DNA of 34,791 nucleotides from Candidatus Aminicenantota bacterium (GTDB lineage: Bacteria > Acidobacteriota > Aminicenantia > Aminicenantales > Aminicenantaceae), in assembly GCA_014859315.1 (NCBI GenBank), contig JACUUK010000006.1, positions 1 through 34,791 of the forward strand. The letters are read 5' to 3'. Shown here piece after piece: positions 14,983-23,875 of the stretch; position 1 is the stretch's first letter, and every line of letters starts with the position of its first letter. The notes beneath the pieces were generated by a model. That model saw only the letters and a list, made by a program, of their open reading frames with translations. It was not told the origin of the DNA and searched no databases. The position numbers and the translations under genes are program-made.

Positions 14983-16555
14983 GAAATACCGGATTATTCA
15001 AGCCCTGAGGATTGTTTCTCAATCATTCTTTTTCATTCTTTTCTTCTATTTACTAATCAACACCCGCTTTCCAGGAGAAGACTATATCGGGCACGTAGAA
15101 ATCTTCTTCCATTTTGACCCGCTTTTGGCTATTACTACATTTTTAGCTTCCAGGGCATTCTTTGGAACTTTTCTTTTTGCTCTAATCACTATAGCCATTA
15201 CTATTATTCTTGGACGGGTAGCCTGCGGCTGGATTTGCCCTTTAGGAGCATTACATCAATTCTTCTCTTTTGTGTTTAAAAAATCAAAGCTTCTGAACCC
15301 CAAAATGCCTCAGGACAACCATACTGTTTGGAAATATTATCTTCTTCTGTTCATCGTTGCAGGTTCTGTCTTCACTCTTAACCTTGCTGGCCTCTTTGAC
15401 CCTTTCTCCCTTCTTTTCCGATCTTTTACAGCCAGCATCATCCCTGGATTAAGCTATATTTTCTCAAACTTTCTTGGACTTTTATATAAACTCAATCTTT
15501 CCTCCCTGGGTGATAGTCTCGTTCAACTCGTCGAGAATATAGATATCAATGCCATTTTTTCCCAGAGCTTTGCAATCGGAATAATCTTCATCAGCATTGT
15601 GCTCTTGAATATCAAAAAAGAGCGATTCTGGTGCCGTTACATCTGCCCTCTCGGAGCCCTCCTGGGCTTGTTTTCCAAATGGAATCTTATAAAGCTCAAA
15701 ATAGATTCTAAAAAATGCATCCAGTGTGGCCTCTGCACAATTCACTGCCAAACACAAGCCAATCCATTCCCTGAAGACCAATGGAAGGTCTCTGAATGTG
15801 TATACTGTTACACATGCAGTGCAATATGTCCCACGAGTGCAATTCAATTCCACTTGAAAGCTATCCCGGAGCGAACCGCGCCTATAAACCTTTCCAGGCG
15901 CAGGTTGATTTTCACTTCCATTCTTGGAGCTTTGGCTGTTCCCTTTTTCCGCATATCTCCCTCTACTGCAAGAGCTTCTGAAAAGTTGATTCGCCCCCCG
16001 GGGGCCCTTCCCGAGAAGGATTTCCTTCAAAAATGTGTGAAATGCGGGGAATGCTTGAAGGTGTGTCCTACAAATGGCCTTCAGCTTGCCTTGACAGAAG
16101 CAGGACCTGAAGGCATCTGGACTCCAATCCTTGTTCCGCGCATCGGTTATTGTGAATACTATTGTTCACTCTGTTCTCAAGTGTGCCCTACAGGAGCAAT
16201 CAAAGAACTAACAATAGAACAAAAAACCGAGGTCAAAATCGGAACATCCTGGATTAACAAGGATCGCTGTATCCCATGGAAATTTGGAGACCCATGCATC
16301 GTCTGTGAAGAACACTGTCCGGTTTCTCCAAAGGCAATAAAACTCGAAAAAATAGAAGTGAAACTTCCTGATGGAACTATCAAAACTCCATTGGCCCCTT
16401 TCATAGATATAGAACTTTGCATTGGATGTGGAATTTGCGAGAACAAATGCCCTGTAGTTGATGCGCCGGCAGTCTATGTCACAAGCATAGGTGAGAGCCG
16501 CTCTGAAAGAAACCAGATGCTTCTCGATATTATTAAATCAGAAGAAGATATTTGA
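14963..16555 (+). CDS. NapH/NapG-like fused membrane polyferredoxin
   Basis: 530 residues, starting at a TTG inside the end of the DUF362 gene. The N-terminal half is NapH/NosR/RnfC-like, with several membrane helices and CGWICPLGAL (about 88-97) and FWCRYICPLGAL (about 223-233). Two 4Fe-4S sets follow, CIQCGLCTIHC (C252-C262) and CVYCYTCSAICP (C279-C289). A twin-Arg stretch SRRRLIFTSILGALAVPFF (about 311-329) starts a second, NapG-like half with CVKCGECLKVCP, a Cys-rich YYCSLCSQVCP, CIVCEEHCP and CIGCGICENKCP. It probably moves electrons between the quinone pool and an extracytoplasmic partner such as the DUF362 protein. The fusion is unusual, as NapG and NapH are normally separate. The stop lies 5 bp from the convergent etfA stop. 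Confidence 0.88.
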   Translation: MQKKRSKKYRIIQALRIVSQSFFFILFFYLLINTRFPGEDYIGHVEIFFHFDPLLAITTFLASRAFFGTFLFALITIAITIILGRVACGWICPLGALHQFFSFVFKKSKLLNPKMPQDNHTVWKYYLLLFIVAGSVFTLNLAGLFDPFSLLFRSFTASIIPGLSYIFSNFLGLLYKLNLSSLGDSLVQLVENIDINAIFSQSFAIGIIFISIVLLNIKKERFWCRYICPLGALLGLFSKWNLIKLKIDSKKCIQCGLCTIHCQTQANPFPEDQWKVSECVYCYTCSAICPTSAIQFHLKAIPERTAPINLSRRRLIFTSILGALAVPFFRISPSTARASEKLIRPPGALPEKDFLQKCVKCGECLKVCPTNGLQLALTEAGPEGIWTPILVPRIGYCEYYCSLCSQVCPTGAIKELTIEQKTEVKIGTSWINKDRCIPWKFGDPCIVCEEHCPVSPKAIKLEKIEVKLPDGTIKTPLAPFIDIELCIGCGICENKCPVVDAPAVYVTSIGESRSERNQMLLDIIKSEEDI

Positions 16556-16560
16556 AATTC

Positions 16561-17538
16561 CTAATCTCTCTGGAATATTTTCAATTCTTCTTTTAAACTT
16601 GGGATGACCTGAAACAAATCTCCCACAATCCCAAAGTCGCATACCTTAAAAATCGGTGCTTCTGGATCCTTGTTTACTGCTACAATGTACTTTGAGGATG
16701 CCATTCCTGCCATATGTTGAATGGCACCAGAAATGCCAAAAGCCATATAAACATTAGGAGAAACTGTTTTTCCTGTCTGTCCCACTTGATGTTGATGGTC
16801 AATCCATCCAGAATCAACGGCTGCCCTGGATGCACCTATCGCAGAATGAGGGATAATGCTGGTAAGCTCCTTGAGCAAGCCAAAATTCTCAGGGCTTTTC
16901 ATTCCTCTCCCCCCAGATACAACAATTTCTGCTTCAGTTACATCCAGCTCTGCCCCTTCTTCTTTTAAAATCTCTTCCACACGGGCTCTAATTTGTTCCT
17001 CAGTCAAAATAACTTCTTTTCTTATCACTTCTCCTTGTTTCTCAATAGGTTCATTCAGGGGAAAAACATTTGGCCTTAAGGTTGCTATCTGGGGGCTCGA
17101 TTGAAAAGTAAAAGTAGCCAATGCTTTCCCGGCAAAAATTGGGCGTACAACCGAGAATGTCCCATCATGTACTTCAGTTCTTGTGCAGTCAGAAGCCATG
17201 CTTACTCCAAGTTTGGCGGCAAGCCGTGGAGCCAGGTCTTTTCCCATCGCAGTGGCAGAGAGTAAAATTATGCCAGGTTGAATTTCTTGAACCAAAGAAA
17301 AAAGCGCCTGCGCAAAACCTGAAGAAGAATATTTGCTTAGGAGATTATGTTCCAAGACATATGCTCTTGAAGCCCCATACTGGAATGTCGAGGAAGCAAG
17401 GCCTTCCACATTACCCCCTGCAAGGACAGCATTGACCTCTGTCCCCAGTTCATTTGCTCTTCTCCATCCTTCGGAAAGAACCTCAAAAGATGACTTTTTT
17501 ATCTTCCCTTCTCTTACTTCCATGAACACTAATATCAT
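16561..17538 (-). CDS. etfA: Electron transfer flavoprotein alpha subunit
   Basis: 325 residues. It forms the FAD-binding heterodimer with EtfB, moving electrons from acyl-CoA or other dehydrogenases. The N-terminal domain contains GIILLSATAMGKDLAPRLAA and the C-terminal FAD domain VVSGGRGMKSPENF, GASRAAVDSGWIDHQHQVGQTGKTVSPNVYMAFGISGAIQH (motif parts of the FAD site) and AVNKDPEAPIFKVCDFGIVGD. Ribosome site AGGAGG lies 6 nt before ATG. It follows etfB by 10 bp and is the last gene of the minus-strand lipid operon. No ETF dehydrogenase or iron-sulfur partner is adjacent; the polyferredoxin lies convergently downstream and could be a partner (inference). Confidence 0.96.
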   Translation of the reverse strand: MILVFMEVREGKIKKSSFEVLSEGWRRANELGTEVNAVLAGGNVEGLASSTFQYGASRAYVLEHNLLSKYSSSGFAQALFSLVQEIQPGIILLSATAMGKDLAPRLAAKLGVSMASDCTRTEVHDGTFSVVRPIFAGKALATFTFQSSPQIATLRPNVFPLNEPIEKQGEVIRKEVILTEEQIRARVEEILKEEGAELDVTEAEIVVSGGRGMKSPENFGLLKELTSIIPHSAIGASRAAVDSGWIDHQHQVGQTGKTVSPNVYMAFGISGAIQHMAGMASSKYIVAVNKDPEAPIFKVCDFGIVGDLFQVIPSLKEELKIFQRD

Positions 17539-17548
17539 TTTTATCCTC

Positions 17549-18331
17549 CTAAATCACCTTGGCTTCTTCACGCAAAAAATTCACTAATTTCTTGGTGGTT
17601 TCTGATGCTTCGCCTTCAACAATAGTCCCTGCTTTTCTTGGAGGCGGACTTTCTATCTTCATAAGAATCAAGTTAAGTGAAAGATCTTCCTCGCCAAGCC
17701 CCAAATCCTGAACTGTCACAGCAGGGATTTCCTTTCTTTTGGCCATCATGATTCCTTTTAGTGTTTCATACCTTGGCTCATTTAACCCCTTTTGCGCACT
17801 TATGACCGCAGGCAAAGAAAAAGACGCTTTCTCCAATGCTCCTTCTATTTCCCTGTGTGCCACACCATTAGCACCATTGATTTCAAGTTTTGTTACTACG
17901 TTAACCTGCGGCAATCCCAACAACTCTGCAACCATCGAAGGAACCTGGGCATTGTCAGCCCCTACTGACTGCTTTCCAAATAGAAGTAAATCATAATCAG
18001 AAAATTTCTCTTTCAGTGCCTGGGTAATAATCTTTGCGGTCCTAAGCCCATCATAAGTTTCAATAGCGTCATCCTTTAAAAGAACAGCTTCGTTCGCTCC
18101 CATTGCAAGGCATTTCTTTAAAATCGTCAGAGATTCTTCAGTGCCTACTGAAAAAACCGTTACTTTGCCTTCATGTGTTGCTCTCAACTGGAGTGCTTCC
18201 TCCACTGCATATTCATCAAAGGGGCTCAATACAAAGTTGAGGTCTTCCTCAATAATTTTTTTCCCATCCGGGGCTATCCTGATTTTGGATTCAGTATCAG
18301 GAACTCTTTTAACAAAAACAAAAATGTTCAA
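17549..18331 (-). CDS. etfB: Electron transfer flavoprotein beta subunit
   Basis: 260 residues. Typical EtfB N-terminus (NIFVFVKRVPDTESKIRI) with NFVLSPFDEYAVEEAL, then LFGKQSVGADNAQVPSMVAELLGLPQ, which forms the nucleotide-binding region. The start codon is TTG at 18331, 5 nt after a strong AGGAGG. It precedes etfA by 10 bp. It is separated from fabF by 121 bp holding a palindromic GGGGA element, so it may have a separate start or be read through from the fab genes. Joint placement with fatty-acid genes suggests a flavoprotein-linked acyl-CoA or enoyl reduction step (inference). Confidence 0.95.
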   Translation of the reverse strand: MNIFVFVKRVPDTESKIRIAPDGKKIIEEDLNFVLSPFDEYAVEEALQLRATHEGKVTVFSVGTEESLTILKKCLAMGANEAVLLKDDAIETYDGLRTAKIITQALKEKFSDYDLLLFGKQSVGADNAQVPSMVAELLGLPQVNVVTKLEINGANGVAHREIEGALEKASFSLPAVISAQKGLNEPRYETLKGIMMAKRKEIPAVTVQDLGLGEEDLSLNLILMKIESPPPRKAGTIVEGEASETTKKLVNFLREEAKVI

Positions 18332-18428
18332 TGGAACCTCCTTATAGAGATTGTCTCAATCTCTTCGGCGGAAACAACCAACATCGTTTTTTCCAAACAG
18401 ATTGGCCTTTCGTAAATGCTTTATGTTT

Positions 18429-18450
18429 GGGGACGGGTATTATGTTCCCC
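18429..18450. repeat. REP-like GGGGACGGG palindrome
   Basis: GGGGACGGGTATTATGTTCCCC has 5-bp complementary ends around a 12-nt loop and ends 3 bp from the fabF stop, in the fabF-etfB gap. Similar GGGGAC...GTCCCC elements are widespread and often mobilised by REP-associated tyrosine transposases. It could instead slow or stop transcription after fabF. No T-run follows on the minus strand. Confidence 0.45.
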
Positions 18451-18452
18451 TT

Positions 18453-19727
18453 TTATCCGTTAAATTTTTTCAAAACCAAAGAGCCATTCGTCCCGCCAAA
18501 CCCGAATGAATTACTTAGCGCATAGTTTATTTCTGCAGGGCGGGCTTTATTGGGGACATAATCCAGGTCACATTCAGGATCTGGATTCTCATAATTCCTT
18601 GTCGGGGGTATTATTTGGTTGTATATGCTCATGGCAGTAATCCCTGCCTCAAATCCTCCAGCGGCCCCTAACAAGTGTCCTGTCATCGATTTTGTGGAAT
18701 TCACTCCAATTTTATAAGCATGCTCTTTGAAAAGCTTCTTTACAGCTAATGTCTCGATTTTGTCGTTATATTGAGTTGATGTACCATGCGCATTTATATA
18801 TTCAACTTCCTCTGGATAAGCCCCCGCATCTTCGAGAGCATTCTTCATTGCCCTGGAGGCCCCATCTCCATCCAAAGAAGGAGCTGATACATGGTATGCA
18901 TCACCGGTCATTCCATATCCAACCACTTCCGCATAGATTTTTGCCCCTCTTTTTAGGGCAGAGCCCAGTTCCTCAAGGATTACAATTCCTGCTCCTTCGC
19001 TTACCACAAAACCATCTCTTTTGGCATCGAAAGGCCTTGATGCTCTATGGGGCTCATCGTTGCGGGTAGATAATGCCCGCATGGCACAAAAGCCAGCCAG
19101 CCCAAGTGGAGTAATCGGAGATTCGCTTCCACCAGCAATCATGATATCGGCATCTCCCCGGGCAATTATTCGAAAGGAATCTCCAATAGCATGCAAGCTC
19201 GTGGTACAAGCTGTTGCAGTTGCAGAATTCGGTCCTTTTGCTCTAAACCTGATAGAAACTCGTCCAGATGCCTCATTAATAATGGCTGAGACAAGGAAAA
19301 AGGGAGATACTCGGCTTGGGCCTTTTTCAAGCAGCACCTTATGTGTTTTTTCAATTGAGCCAATGCCTCCGATTCCAGAACCAATGTAAACTCCTGTGCG
19401 GTCGCCCTCCAGCTCTTCCATCTTTATTCCGGAGTCTATGACAGCTATATGGGCCGCTGCTATGGAATACTGGATAAACAGGTCCATCTTCCGTGCTTCT
19501 TTCTTGTCCATAAAACCAAGAGGGTCAAAGGACTTAATTTCTCCTGCAATTCTACTTGGATAATCTGAGGCATCAAATCTTGTTATTGCACTGATTCCGT
19601 TTTTTCCCTCTAAAATTGCGCTCCAATTTTCTTCTGTCCCGATGCCTAATGGAGAGACTAATCCAATCCCCGTGACAACTACACGCCTTAAAGAGAGTTG
19701 TTTTGAATTATATTTGGAAATACCCAT
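18453..19727 (-). CDS. fabF: 3-oxoacyl-ACP synthase II (KAS II)
   Basis: 424 residues. It condenses malonyl-ACP with acyl-ACP in fatty-acid elongation. Catalytic Cys in TATACTTSLHAIGD, first His in NAHGTSTQYND, second His in KSMTGHLLGAAGG, plus the C-terminal NSFGFGGTNGSL. It is about ten residues longer than the usual FabF because of an N-terminal MGISKYNSKQLSL before RRVVVTGIG; no nearer ATG is available. The preceding ACP gene ends 16 bp upstream, consistent with the conserved acpP-fabF pair. Confidence 0.96.
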   Translation of the reverse strand: MGISKYNSKQLSLRRVVVTGIGLVSPLGIGTEENWSAILEGKNGISAITRFDASDYPSRIAGEIKSFDPLGFMDKKEARKMDLFIQYSIAAAHIAVIDSGIKMEELEGDRTGVYIGSGIGGIGSIEKTHKVLLEKGPSRVSPFFLVSAIINEASGRVSIRFRAKGPNSATATACTTSLHAIGDSFRIIARGDADIMIAGGSESPITPLGLAGFCAMRALSTRNDEPHRASRPFDAKRDGFVVSEGAGIVILEELGSALKRGAKIYAEVVGYGMTGDAYHVSAPSLDGDGASRAMKNALEDAGAYPEEVEYINAHGTSTQYNDKIETLAVKKLFKEHAYKIGVNSTKSMTGHLLGAAGGFEAGITAMSIYNQIIPPTRNYENPDPECDLDYVPNKARPAEINYALSNSFGFGGTNGSLVLKKFNG

Positions 19728-19743
19728 GAAATGTTATTATGGC

Positions 19744-19992
19744 TTATTTTGCTGAAATATGAGCTAACACATAATCCATAGCCTTGCCGACTGTGGTTAA
19801 TTGTGCCGCTTCTTCGTCAGGAATATCCATATCAAACTCATCTTCTAAAGCCATTACCAGCTCAACAGTATCCAAAGAGTCTGCGCCTAAATCATCGATA
19901 AAAGAAGCATCTTCTGTTATCTGGTCCTCACCAATGCTGAGCTTGTCTGCAATGATAGCCTTTACTTTCTTTAAAAGTTCTTCTCTTTCCAT
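19744..19992 (-). CDS. acpP: Acyl carrier protein
   Basis: 82 residues, acidic four-helix protein carrying the growing acyl chain on 4'-phosphopantetheine. The attachment Ser39 is in [19 protein letters not shown] strong ribosome site (GGAGG) precedes the ATG. It lies between fabG and fabF as in many bacteria, 42 bp after the fabG stop. Confidence 0.97.
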   Translation of the reverse strand: MEREELLKKVKAIIADKLSIGEDQITEDASFIDDLGADSLDTVELVMALEDEFDMDIPDEEAAQLTTVGKAMDYVLAHISAK

Positions 19993-20034
19993 ATTTGTCC
20001 TCCTCTTAAATGTTTCCTTTTGACTTCTGTAAAG

Positions 20035-20775
20035 CTACATAAGCATGCCACCGTTAACGCTTATGACCTGCCCTGTGATATATGCTGACTCCTCAGAAAG
20101 CAAGAATTTGACCACATAGGCTACTTCCTCAGGAGTTCCAAATCTTTTTAAGGGAATAACATCCATGAACATCTTTTTTGTAGATTCAGGCAGATTTTCC
20201 GTCATGGGGGTTGCAATATATCCAGGAGCAACAGCATTGACAGTAATTCCCCTTGATGCCACCTCTCTTGCCAGCGATTTTGTAAACCCTATAACACCTG
20301 CCTTTGAGGCGGAATAATTAGTCTGTCCAACATTTCCCATTAATCCCACTACAGAAGATATGTTCACAATTCGGCCGCTGCGGCGGCTCATCATGTGCCT
20401 TATCACAGCTTTTGATAAATTAAAAACCCCTTTCAGGTTGACAGACAAAACAGCATCCCATTCTTCTTCCTTCATCCGCATCAACAAATTGTCCCTTGTT
20501 ATGCCGGCATTGTTGACCAAATGGTCAATCTGGCCATGCTTTTCAATGATTTCATCAGTAACCTTCGTCACTTGCTCAAAAGAGGAGACATCCACGCAAA
20601 AAGCCGCCGCCTTCCCGCCTTCAGATATTATTCTCTGGGCTACGGCCTCTAATTTTTGTTTTTGGATGTCGATGAGAATAACCTCAGCCCCTTCCTTAGA
20701 AAGCGTTTGTGCTATGGCTTCCCCGATTCCTTGAGATGCCCCAGTGACAACAGAAACTTTCTTCGAAAAAAGCAT
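20035..20775 (-). CDS. fabG: 3-oxoacyl-ACP reductase
   Basis: About 246 residues, an NADPH-dependent short-chain dehydrogenase reducing the beta-keto group in fatty-acid synthesis. Cofactor motif VVTGASQGIGEAIA, NNAGITRDNLLMRM, catalytic Ser in VNISSVVGLMGN and YSASKAG with Tyr and Lys, then VNAVAPGYIATPM. The track start at 20781 touches the AGGGG ribosome site; the third codon (ATG at 20775) is 6 nt away and preferred. It begins just after plsX in the same operon. Confidence 0.96.
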   Translation of the reverse strand: MLFSKKVSVVTGASQGIGEAIAQTLSKEGAEVILIDIQKQKLEAVAQRIISEGGKAAAFCVDVSSFEQVTKVTDEIIEKHGQIDHLVNNAGITRDNLLMRMKEEEWDAVLSVNLKGVFNLSKAVIRHMMSRRSGRIVNISSVVGLMGNVGQTNYSASKAGVIGFTKSLAREVASRGITVNAVAPGYIATPMTENLPESTKKMFMDVIPLKRFGTPEEVAYVVKFLLSEESAYITGQVISVNGGMLM

Positions 20776-20787
20776 TTTCATCCCCTC

Positions 20788-21789
20788 TCAGGCCTGGCTC
20801 TGAGATAGCTTGGCCATTTCGTTTTGTATTTTTTCCTGCACCTTGTTCTCAACAAAATTTTTAGCTAATTTCACAGCATTTTTGACTGCATTGGGGGTAG
20901 AGCGTCCATGTCCAATAATACAGATTCCATTTAATCCTAAAAGCTGTGCCCCACCATATTCGGAATAATCCACTTTCTTGTAAAGCTTTTTCAAATTTCT
21001 TTTCATCAAAAAAAGTCCGATTTTGGACAAAAAATTCTTCATTATCTCAAACTTTGCCATTCGAGAGAAACTCTCAATGACCCCCTCGCTGACTTTTAAT
21101 GCCACATTTCCTGTAAAGCCATCGCTTACAATCACATCGGCTTTTCCTGAATAAAGATCCTTCCCCTCAACGTTTCCAATAAAATTTAAGTATGTGGATT
21201 TTAATCTTTCAAAAGTTTCTTTGGTCAATTCATTACCTTTACTCTCTTCCTCGCCAACGCTCATAAGTCCAATGCGAGGATTAGGCAGTCCAGTGACGTT
21301 CTCCATAAAAATCTTTCCCATAACTGCAAACTGTTCCAAATGACGAGGCTTGCAGTTAACATTGGCACCAACATCAATCAGAAGAGTCACGCCTTTTAAA
21401 CTCGGAACAAGCAGGGACAAAGCTGGCCGTTCCACTCCCTCCATCACTCCTAATTCTTTCATTGCGAGATACAAAACAGCAGCGGTGTTTCCTGTGCTCA
21501 CAAACGCGTCTGCCTTCCCTTCTTTTACCAGCTTAAGCCCCACACGGATGGAAGAATTCCTTTTCTTTCGAAAAGAAAATATTCCTTCTCCCATGTCAAT
21601 TGCTTCTGCGGCATTAATAACAGTCACGCTTGCGCCCGAATGGTCGATTCGGTCAAGCTCTTTTTTTATGAGCTTTTCCTTCCCAACCAACAGGACTTCG
21701 ATTTTTTCCTCTCTGGAAGCATTTACGGAGCCTTCGACGATAACCCGGGGGCCGAAATCACCACCCATGGCATCTACCACAACCATCAT
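20788..21789 (-). CDS. plsX: Phosphate acyltransferase PlsX
   Basis: About 333 residues. It makes acyl-phosphate from acyl-ACP, the first step of phospholipid synthesis by the PlsX/PlsY route. Typical VVVDAMGGDFGPRVIVEG at the start, then STGNTAAVL, LIDVGANVNCKPRHLEQFA, SDGFTGNVALK and EYGGAQLLGLNGICIIGHGRS. The track start at 21855 overlaps rpmF. The ATG at 21789 has AGGTGG 5 nt upstream and leaves a 14-bp gap after rpmF, so it is chosen. Confidence 0.95.
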   Translation of the reverse strand: MMVVVDAMGGDFGPRVIVEGSVNASREEKIEVLLVGKEKLIKKELDRIDHSGASVTVINAAEAIDMGEGIFSFRKKRNSSIRVGLKLVKEGKADAFVSTGNTAAVLYLAMKELGVMEGVERPALSLLVPSLKGVTLLIDVGANVNCKPRHLEQFAVMGKIFMENVTGLPNPRIGLMSVGEEESKGNELTKETFERLKSTYLNFIGNVEGKDLYSGKADVIVSDGFTGNVALKVSEGVIESFSRMAKFEIMKNFLSKIGLFLMKRNLKKLYKKVDYSEYGGAQLLGLNGICIIGHGRSTPNAVKNAVKLAKNFVENKVQEKIQNEMAKLSQSQA

Positions 21790-21803
21790 TTTGTCCACCT
21801 GTA

Positions 21804-21989
21804 TTAAGATTCTTCTGTTCCTTCGAGCACCTGGCGTTCTTTGTAATAACCACACTCAGGACAAGCTCGATGGGGAAGCTTCGGTGTCCCACAATTGGAA
21901 CACAGGGACAAAGAAGGCACGGTTAAGGCATCGTGTGTTCTTCTTTTGTTTTTTCGTGAATGAGAATGTCTTCTTTTAGGATTTGGCAT
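21804..21989 (-). CDS. rpmF: Ribosomal protein L32
   Basis: 61 residues. N-terminal PNPKRRHSHSRKNKRRTHDAL is basic, followed by a zinc ribbon CSNCGTPKLPHRACPECGYY with all four Cys, so this is the zinc-containing form. It sits between the DUF177 gene and plsX, the standard rpmF-plsX neighbourhood. The ribosome site is weak; the upstream gene ends 2 bp before its ATG, so translation is probably coupled. Confidence 0.96.
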   Translation of the reverse strand: MPNPKRRHSHSRKNKRRTHDALTVPSLSLCSNCGTPKLPHRACPECGYYKERQVLEGTEES

Positions 21990-21990
21990 T

Positions 21991-22509
21991 TTATCTTTTT
22001 TCCCTCAAAAATTTTTTTAGTTTCTCAAGCCGAGGGTCTGAAACGTTTGAAACACAAGAACATTGTCCATCTTGAATCCTCTTCCCACAAACGGGGCAGA
22101 TTCCATGGCAATCTTCAGAGCATACTGGTTTCAAAGGAAAAATTAAATTAAGCTGCTCCAGCACAATTTCCCTAAGGTCGATCTTCCTGTGATGATAGAA
22201 CAACTGACCCAGATCCTCTTCCTCTAATTGCTCTTTAACAACATCCAATTCTTCAGGAATGCAGATAAGGTCAAAGGCAGAATCGACTGGGAATTCATAG
22301 GGGGCCAAACAGCGGCTGCAAACAAAACTAATATTGGTTGTTATCTGTCCTTTAATAAAGACGTTATCTCCAGACTTTTTAATGGACAATTCCACATGGA
22401 GAGGACTAAGAAAAACAGCATCTTCTTCTACAATCTCTGCGTTGAGAACCTCAAAGTCCTTGCAGATTTGTAGCCCTTCTTGTGGCAAACAATCGACATC
22501 TATAATCAT
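21991..22509 (-). CDS. DUF177 (YceD) family 23S rRNA accumulation protein
   Basis: 172 residues. The DUF177 fold is recognised by FVCSRCLAPYEFPVD in the middle and CSEDCHGICPVCGKRIQDGQC at the C-terminus, both Cys pairs probably binding zinc, and by the conserved place directly before rpmF. YceD is implicated in 23S rRNA accumulation in Escherichia coli and plants. Ribosome site GAGGAAG precedes the ATG. It is the first gene of the lipid operon. Confidence 0.9.
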   Translation of the reverse strand: MIIDVDCLPQEGLQICKDFEVLNAEIVEEDAVFLSPLHVELSIKKSGDNVFIKGQITTNISFVCSRCLAPYEFPVDSAFDLICIPEELDVVKEQLEEEDLGQLFYHHRKIDLREIVLEQLNLIFPLKPVCSEDCHGICPVCGKRIQDGQCSCVSNVSDPRLEKLKKFLREKR

Positions 22510-22540
22510 CGGCTTCCTCTTCTTTAAAAAAAGTTATACT

Positions 22541-22568
22541 ATTATAACATCTTGTCTTAGTTTGTCAA
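22541..22568 (-). promoter_or_regulatory. Near-consensus sigma-70 promoter of the rpmF-plsX-fab operon
   Basis: On the minus strand TTGACA, a 16-bp spacer and TATAAT, both hexamers perfect. The start would be near 22534, about 25 nt before the DUF177 ATG. The -35 box lies at the edge of the transposase remnant 22565-23137, so it may come from the insertion sequence end. Confidence 0.8.
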
Positions 22569-23137
22569 TAATACTTAACGCTCCACGCATGACCAATCAA
22601 ATAGCTCGGCATGAGGCCATAAATGGAAATATATCTGTTCTCGTTCAGATACATTAGTGACACTTTGCCGCCGAATTTAACACTCTGGCCAACTTTCCCC
22701 CGCTTTACCGACCTCACATACGGACGGGGAAAACCCACGATCCGCTCCTTTTTCCGTTTCATCTTGGTTTTATACATCTCAAGCTGTTGCCAGCATGTCT
22801 TCTCCTTGATGATCTTCCGCTCAATCAATACCTTTCTCTTGAAAAACTCCAATCCTAAGCGTTAATTCTAAACGTTCCCACATCTTCGAAATCGTGCTCG
22901 GATCTAAAATGTCCTCGGTCACAAACTCACTAAACCCACAAAAACCCTGCATGTACGGGTTTTCATTCACCTTAACCACCACATCCTCATCGCTTAGCCC
23001 CGTCATATGCTTAAGCAGTAATAATCCAATCACAAGCTGCGCATCCGTGGCCAGCAGTTATTTTCATTCAATTTCCCACCAAAGGGAAACAATTCCGGAA
23101 ACATGGGTATAGTCTTGCGGTCTCTGTTTTTATACAT
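22565..23137 (-). pseudogene. IS5/IS1182-like transposase remnant
   Basis: Pieces in order on the minus strand: MFPELFPFGGKLNENN (from the ATG at 23137), a jump, then MIGLLLLKHMTGLSDEDVVV and NENPYMQGFCGFSEFVTEDI, then LDPSTISKMWERL. After another jump come FFKRKVLIERKIIKE, RIVGFPRPYVRSVKRGKVG and QSVKFGGKVSL. These match the N-terminal and middle regions of IS5-type transposases with large deletions and frameshifts; the catalytic region is missing. Similar non-coding sequence may continue to about 23200. Confidence 0.85.
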
Positions 23138-23404
23138 TGCTTGCAATCTCCATGAAAAGTGCAAGGTTTTGGAGGGGTTTTTGTCGAAAAGCTTGCATTT
23201 TGACCTTGAAATACCACTCTAATTTATCATGTAATTATAATATTATCAATGATTTATTTGATTTTTTTGAGTTTTTCAGTAGATTCTATTTAATTGAAAG
23301 ATGTTAAAAAATTCAGGAAAGAATTATATTCATAAATTCTTAGGCTCTCCCAATTGTTTGGACAGAAAATAGCCTTGTTAAGCAACGATATTCATAGTAT
23401 ATTA
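23138..23404. other. Intergenic, no gene
   Basis: Probably the outer part of the insertion sequence up to about 23210, followed by AT-rich sequence. No ORF or clear promoter is supported. Confidence 0.4.
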
Positions 23405-23875
23405 CTAAAAGAAAAATCTAATACCAATAGCCCCGTTCAAGTCAAAATCGGTACTTGGAGACAGATCAAGCACAGGAACAAGTTCAAGGAAAATATCCAA
23501 AGGTGCTTTTGCAAAGATATATTCTATACCTATAGGAAAACGAATCCCAACTCTAGTCTTGTCATCAGATCTATTTCTTTCATTAAATACAAATCTTCCC
23601 CCGATACCATAATATAATGGGAGACTTCCTCTTGTCACTTTAAACAGGTTGAATTTGTGGAAAAGGAAATCTCCATGCACCTGCAAAACATCCTTCTCGC
23701 CCAAAGACCAAGCCACTGCTCCATCAAGTGCCGTGTTACTTCCAGTCCACAGCTTACAACTTAATCCCGTAGGTTCACCTATAATAACTCCTAATCCAAA
23801 ATTACCGGCCTGCGCTACAGTCGTGCCACAGAGTAACACAATTGTTAAGGTAAAAAACGCAATCGACTTAACCAT
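23405..23875 (-). CDS. Small outer-membrane beta-barrel-like protein
   Basis: About 156 residues. The track ORF starts at 24022, but AAGGAGGT lies 5 nt before the ATG at 23875, which opens a clear signal peptide (MVKSIAFFTLTIVLLCGTTVAQA). The mature part alternates polar and hydrophobic residues in short strands and ends in IGIRFFF, a C-terminal aromatic as in outer-membrane barrels. GLGVIIGEPTGLSCKLW resembles a recurrent motif of small barrel-like hypothetical proteins. Specific function unknown. Confidence 0.75.
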   Translation of the reverse strand: MVKSIAFFTLTIVLLCGTTVAQAGNFGLGVIIGEPTGLSCKLWTGSNTALDGAVAWSLGEKDVLQVHGDFLFHKFNLFKVTRGSLPLYYGIGGRFVFNERNRSDDKTRVGIRFPIGIEYIFAKAPLDIFLELVPVLDLSPSTDFDLNGAIGIRFFF

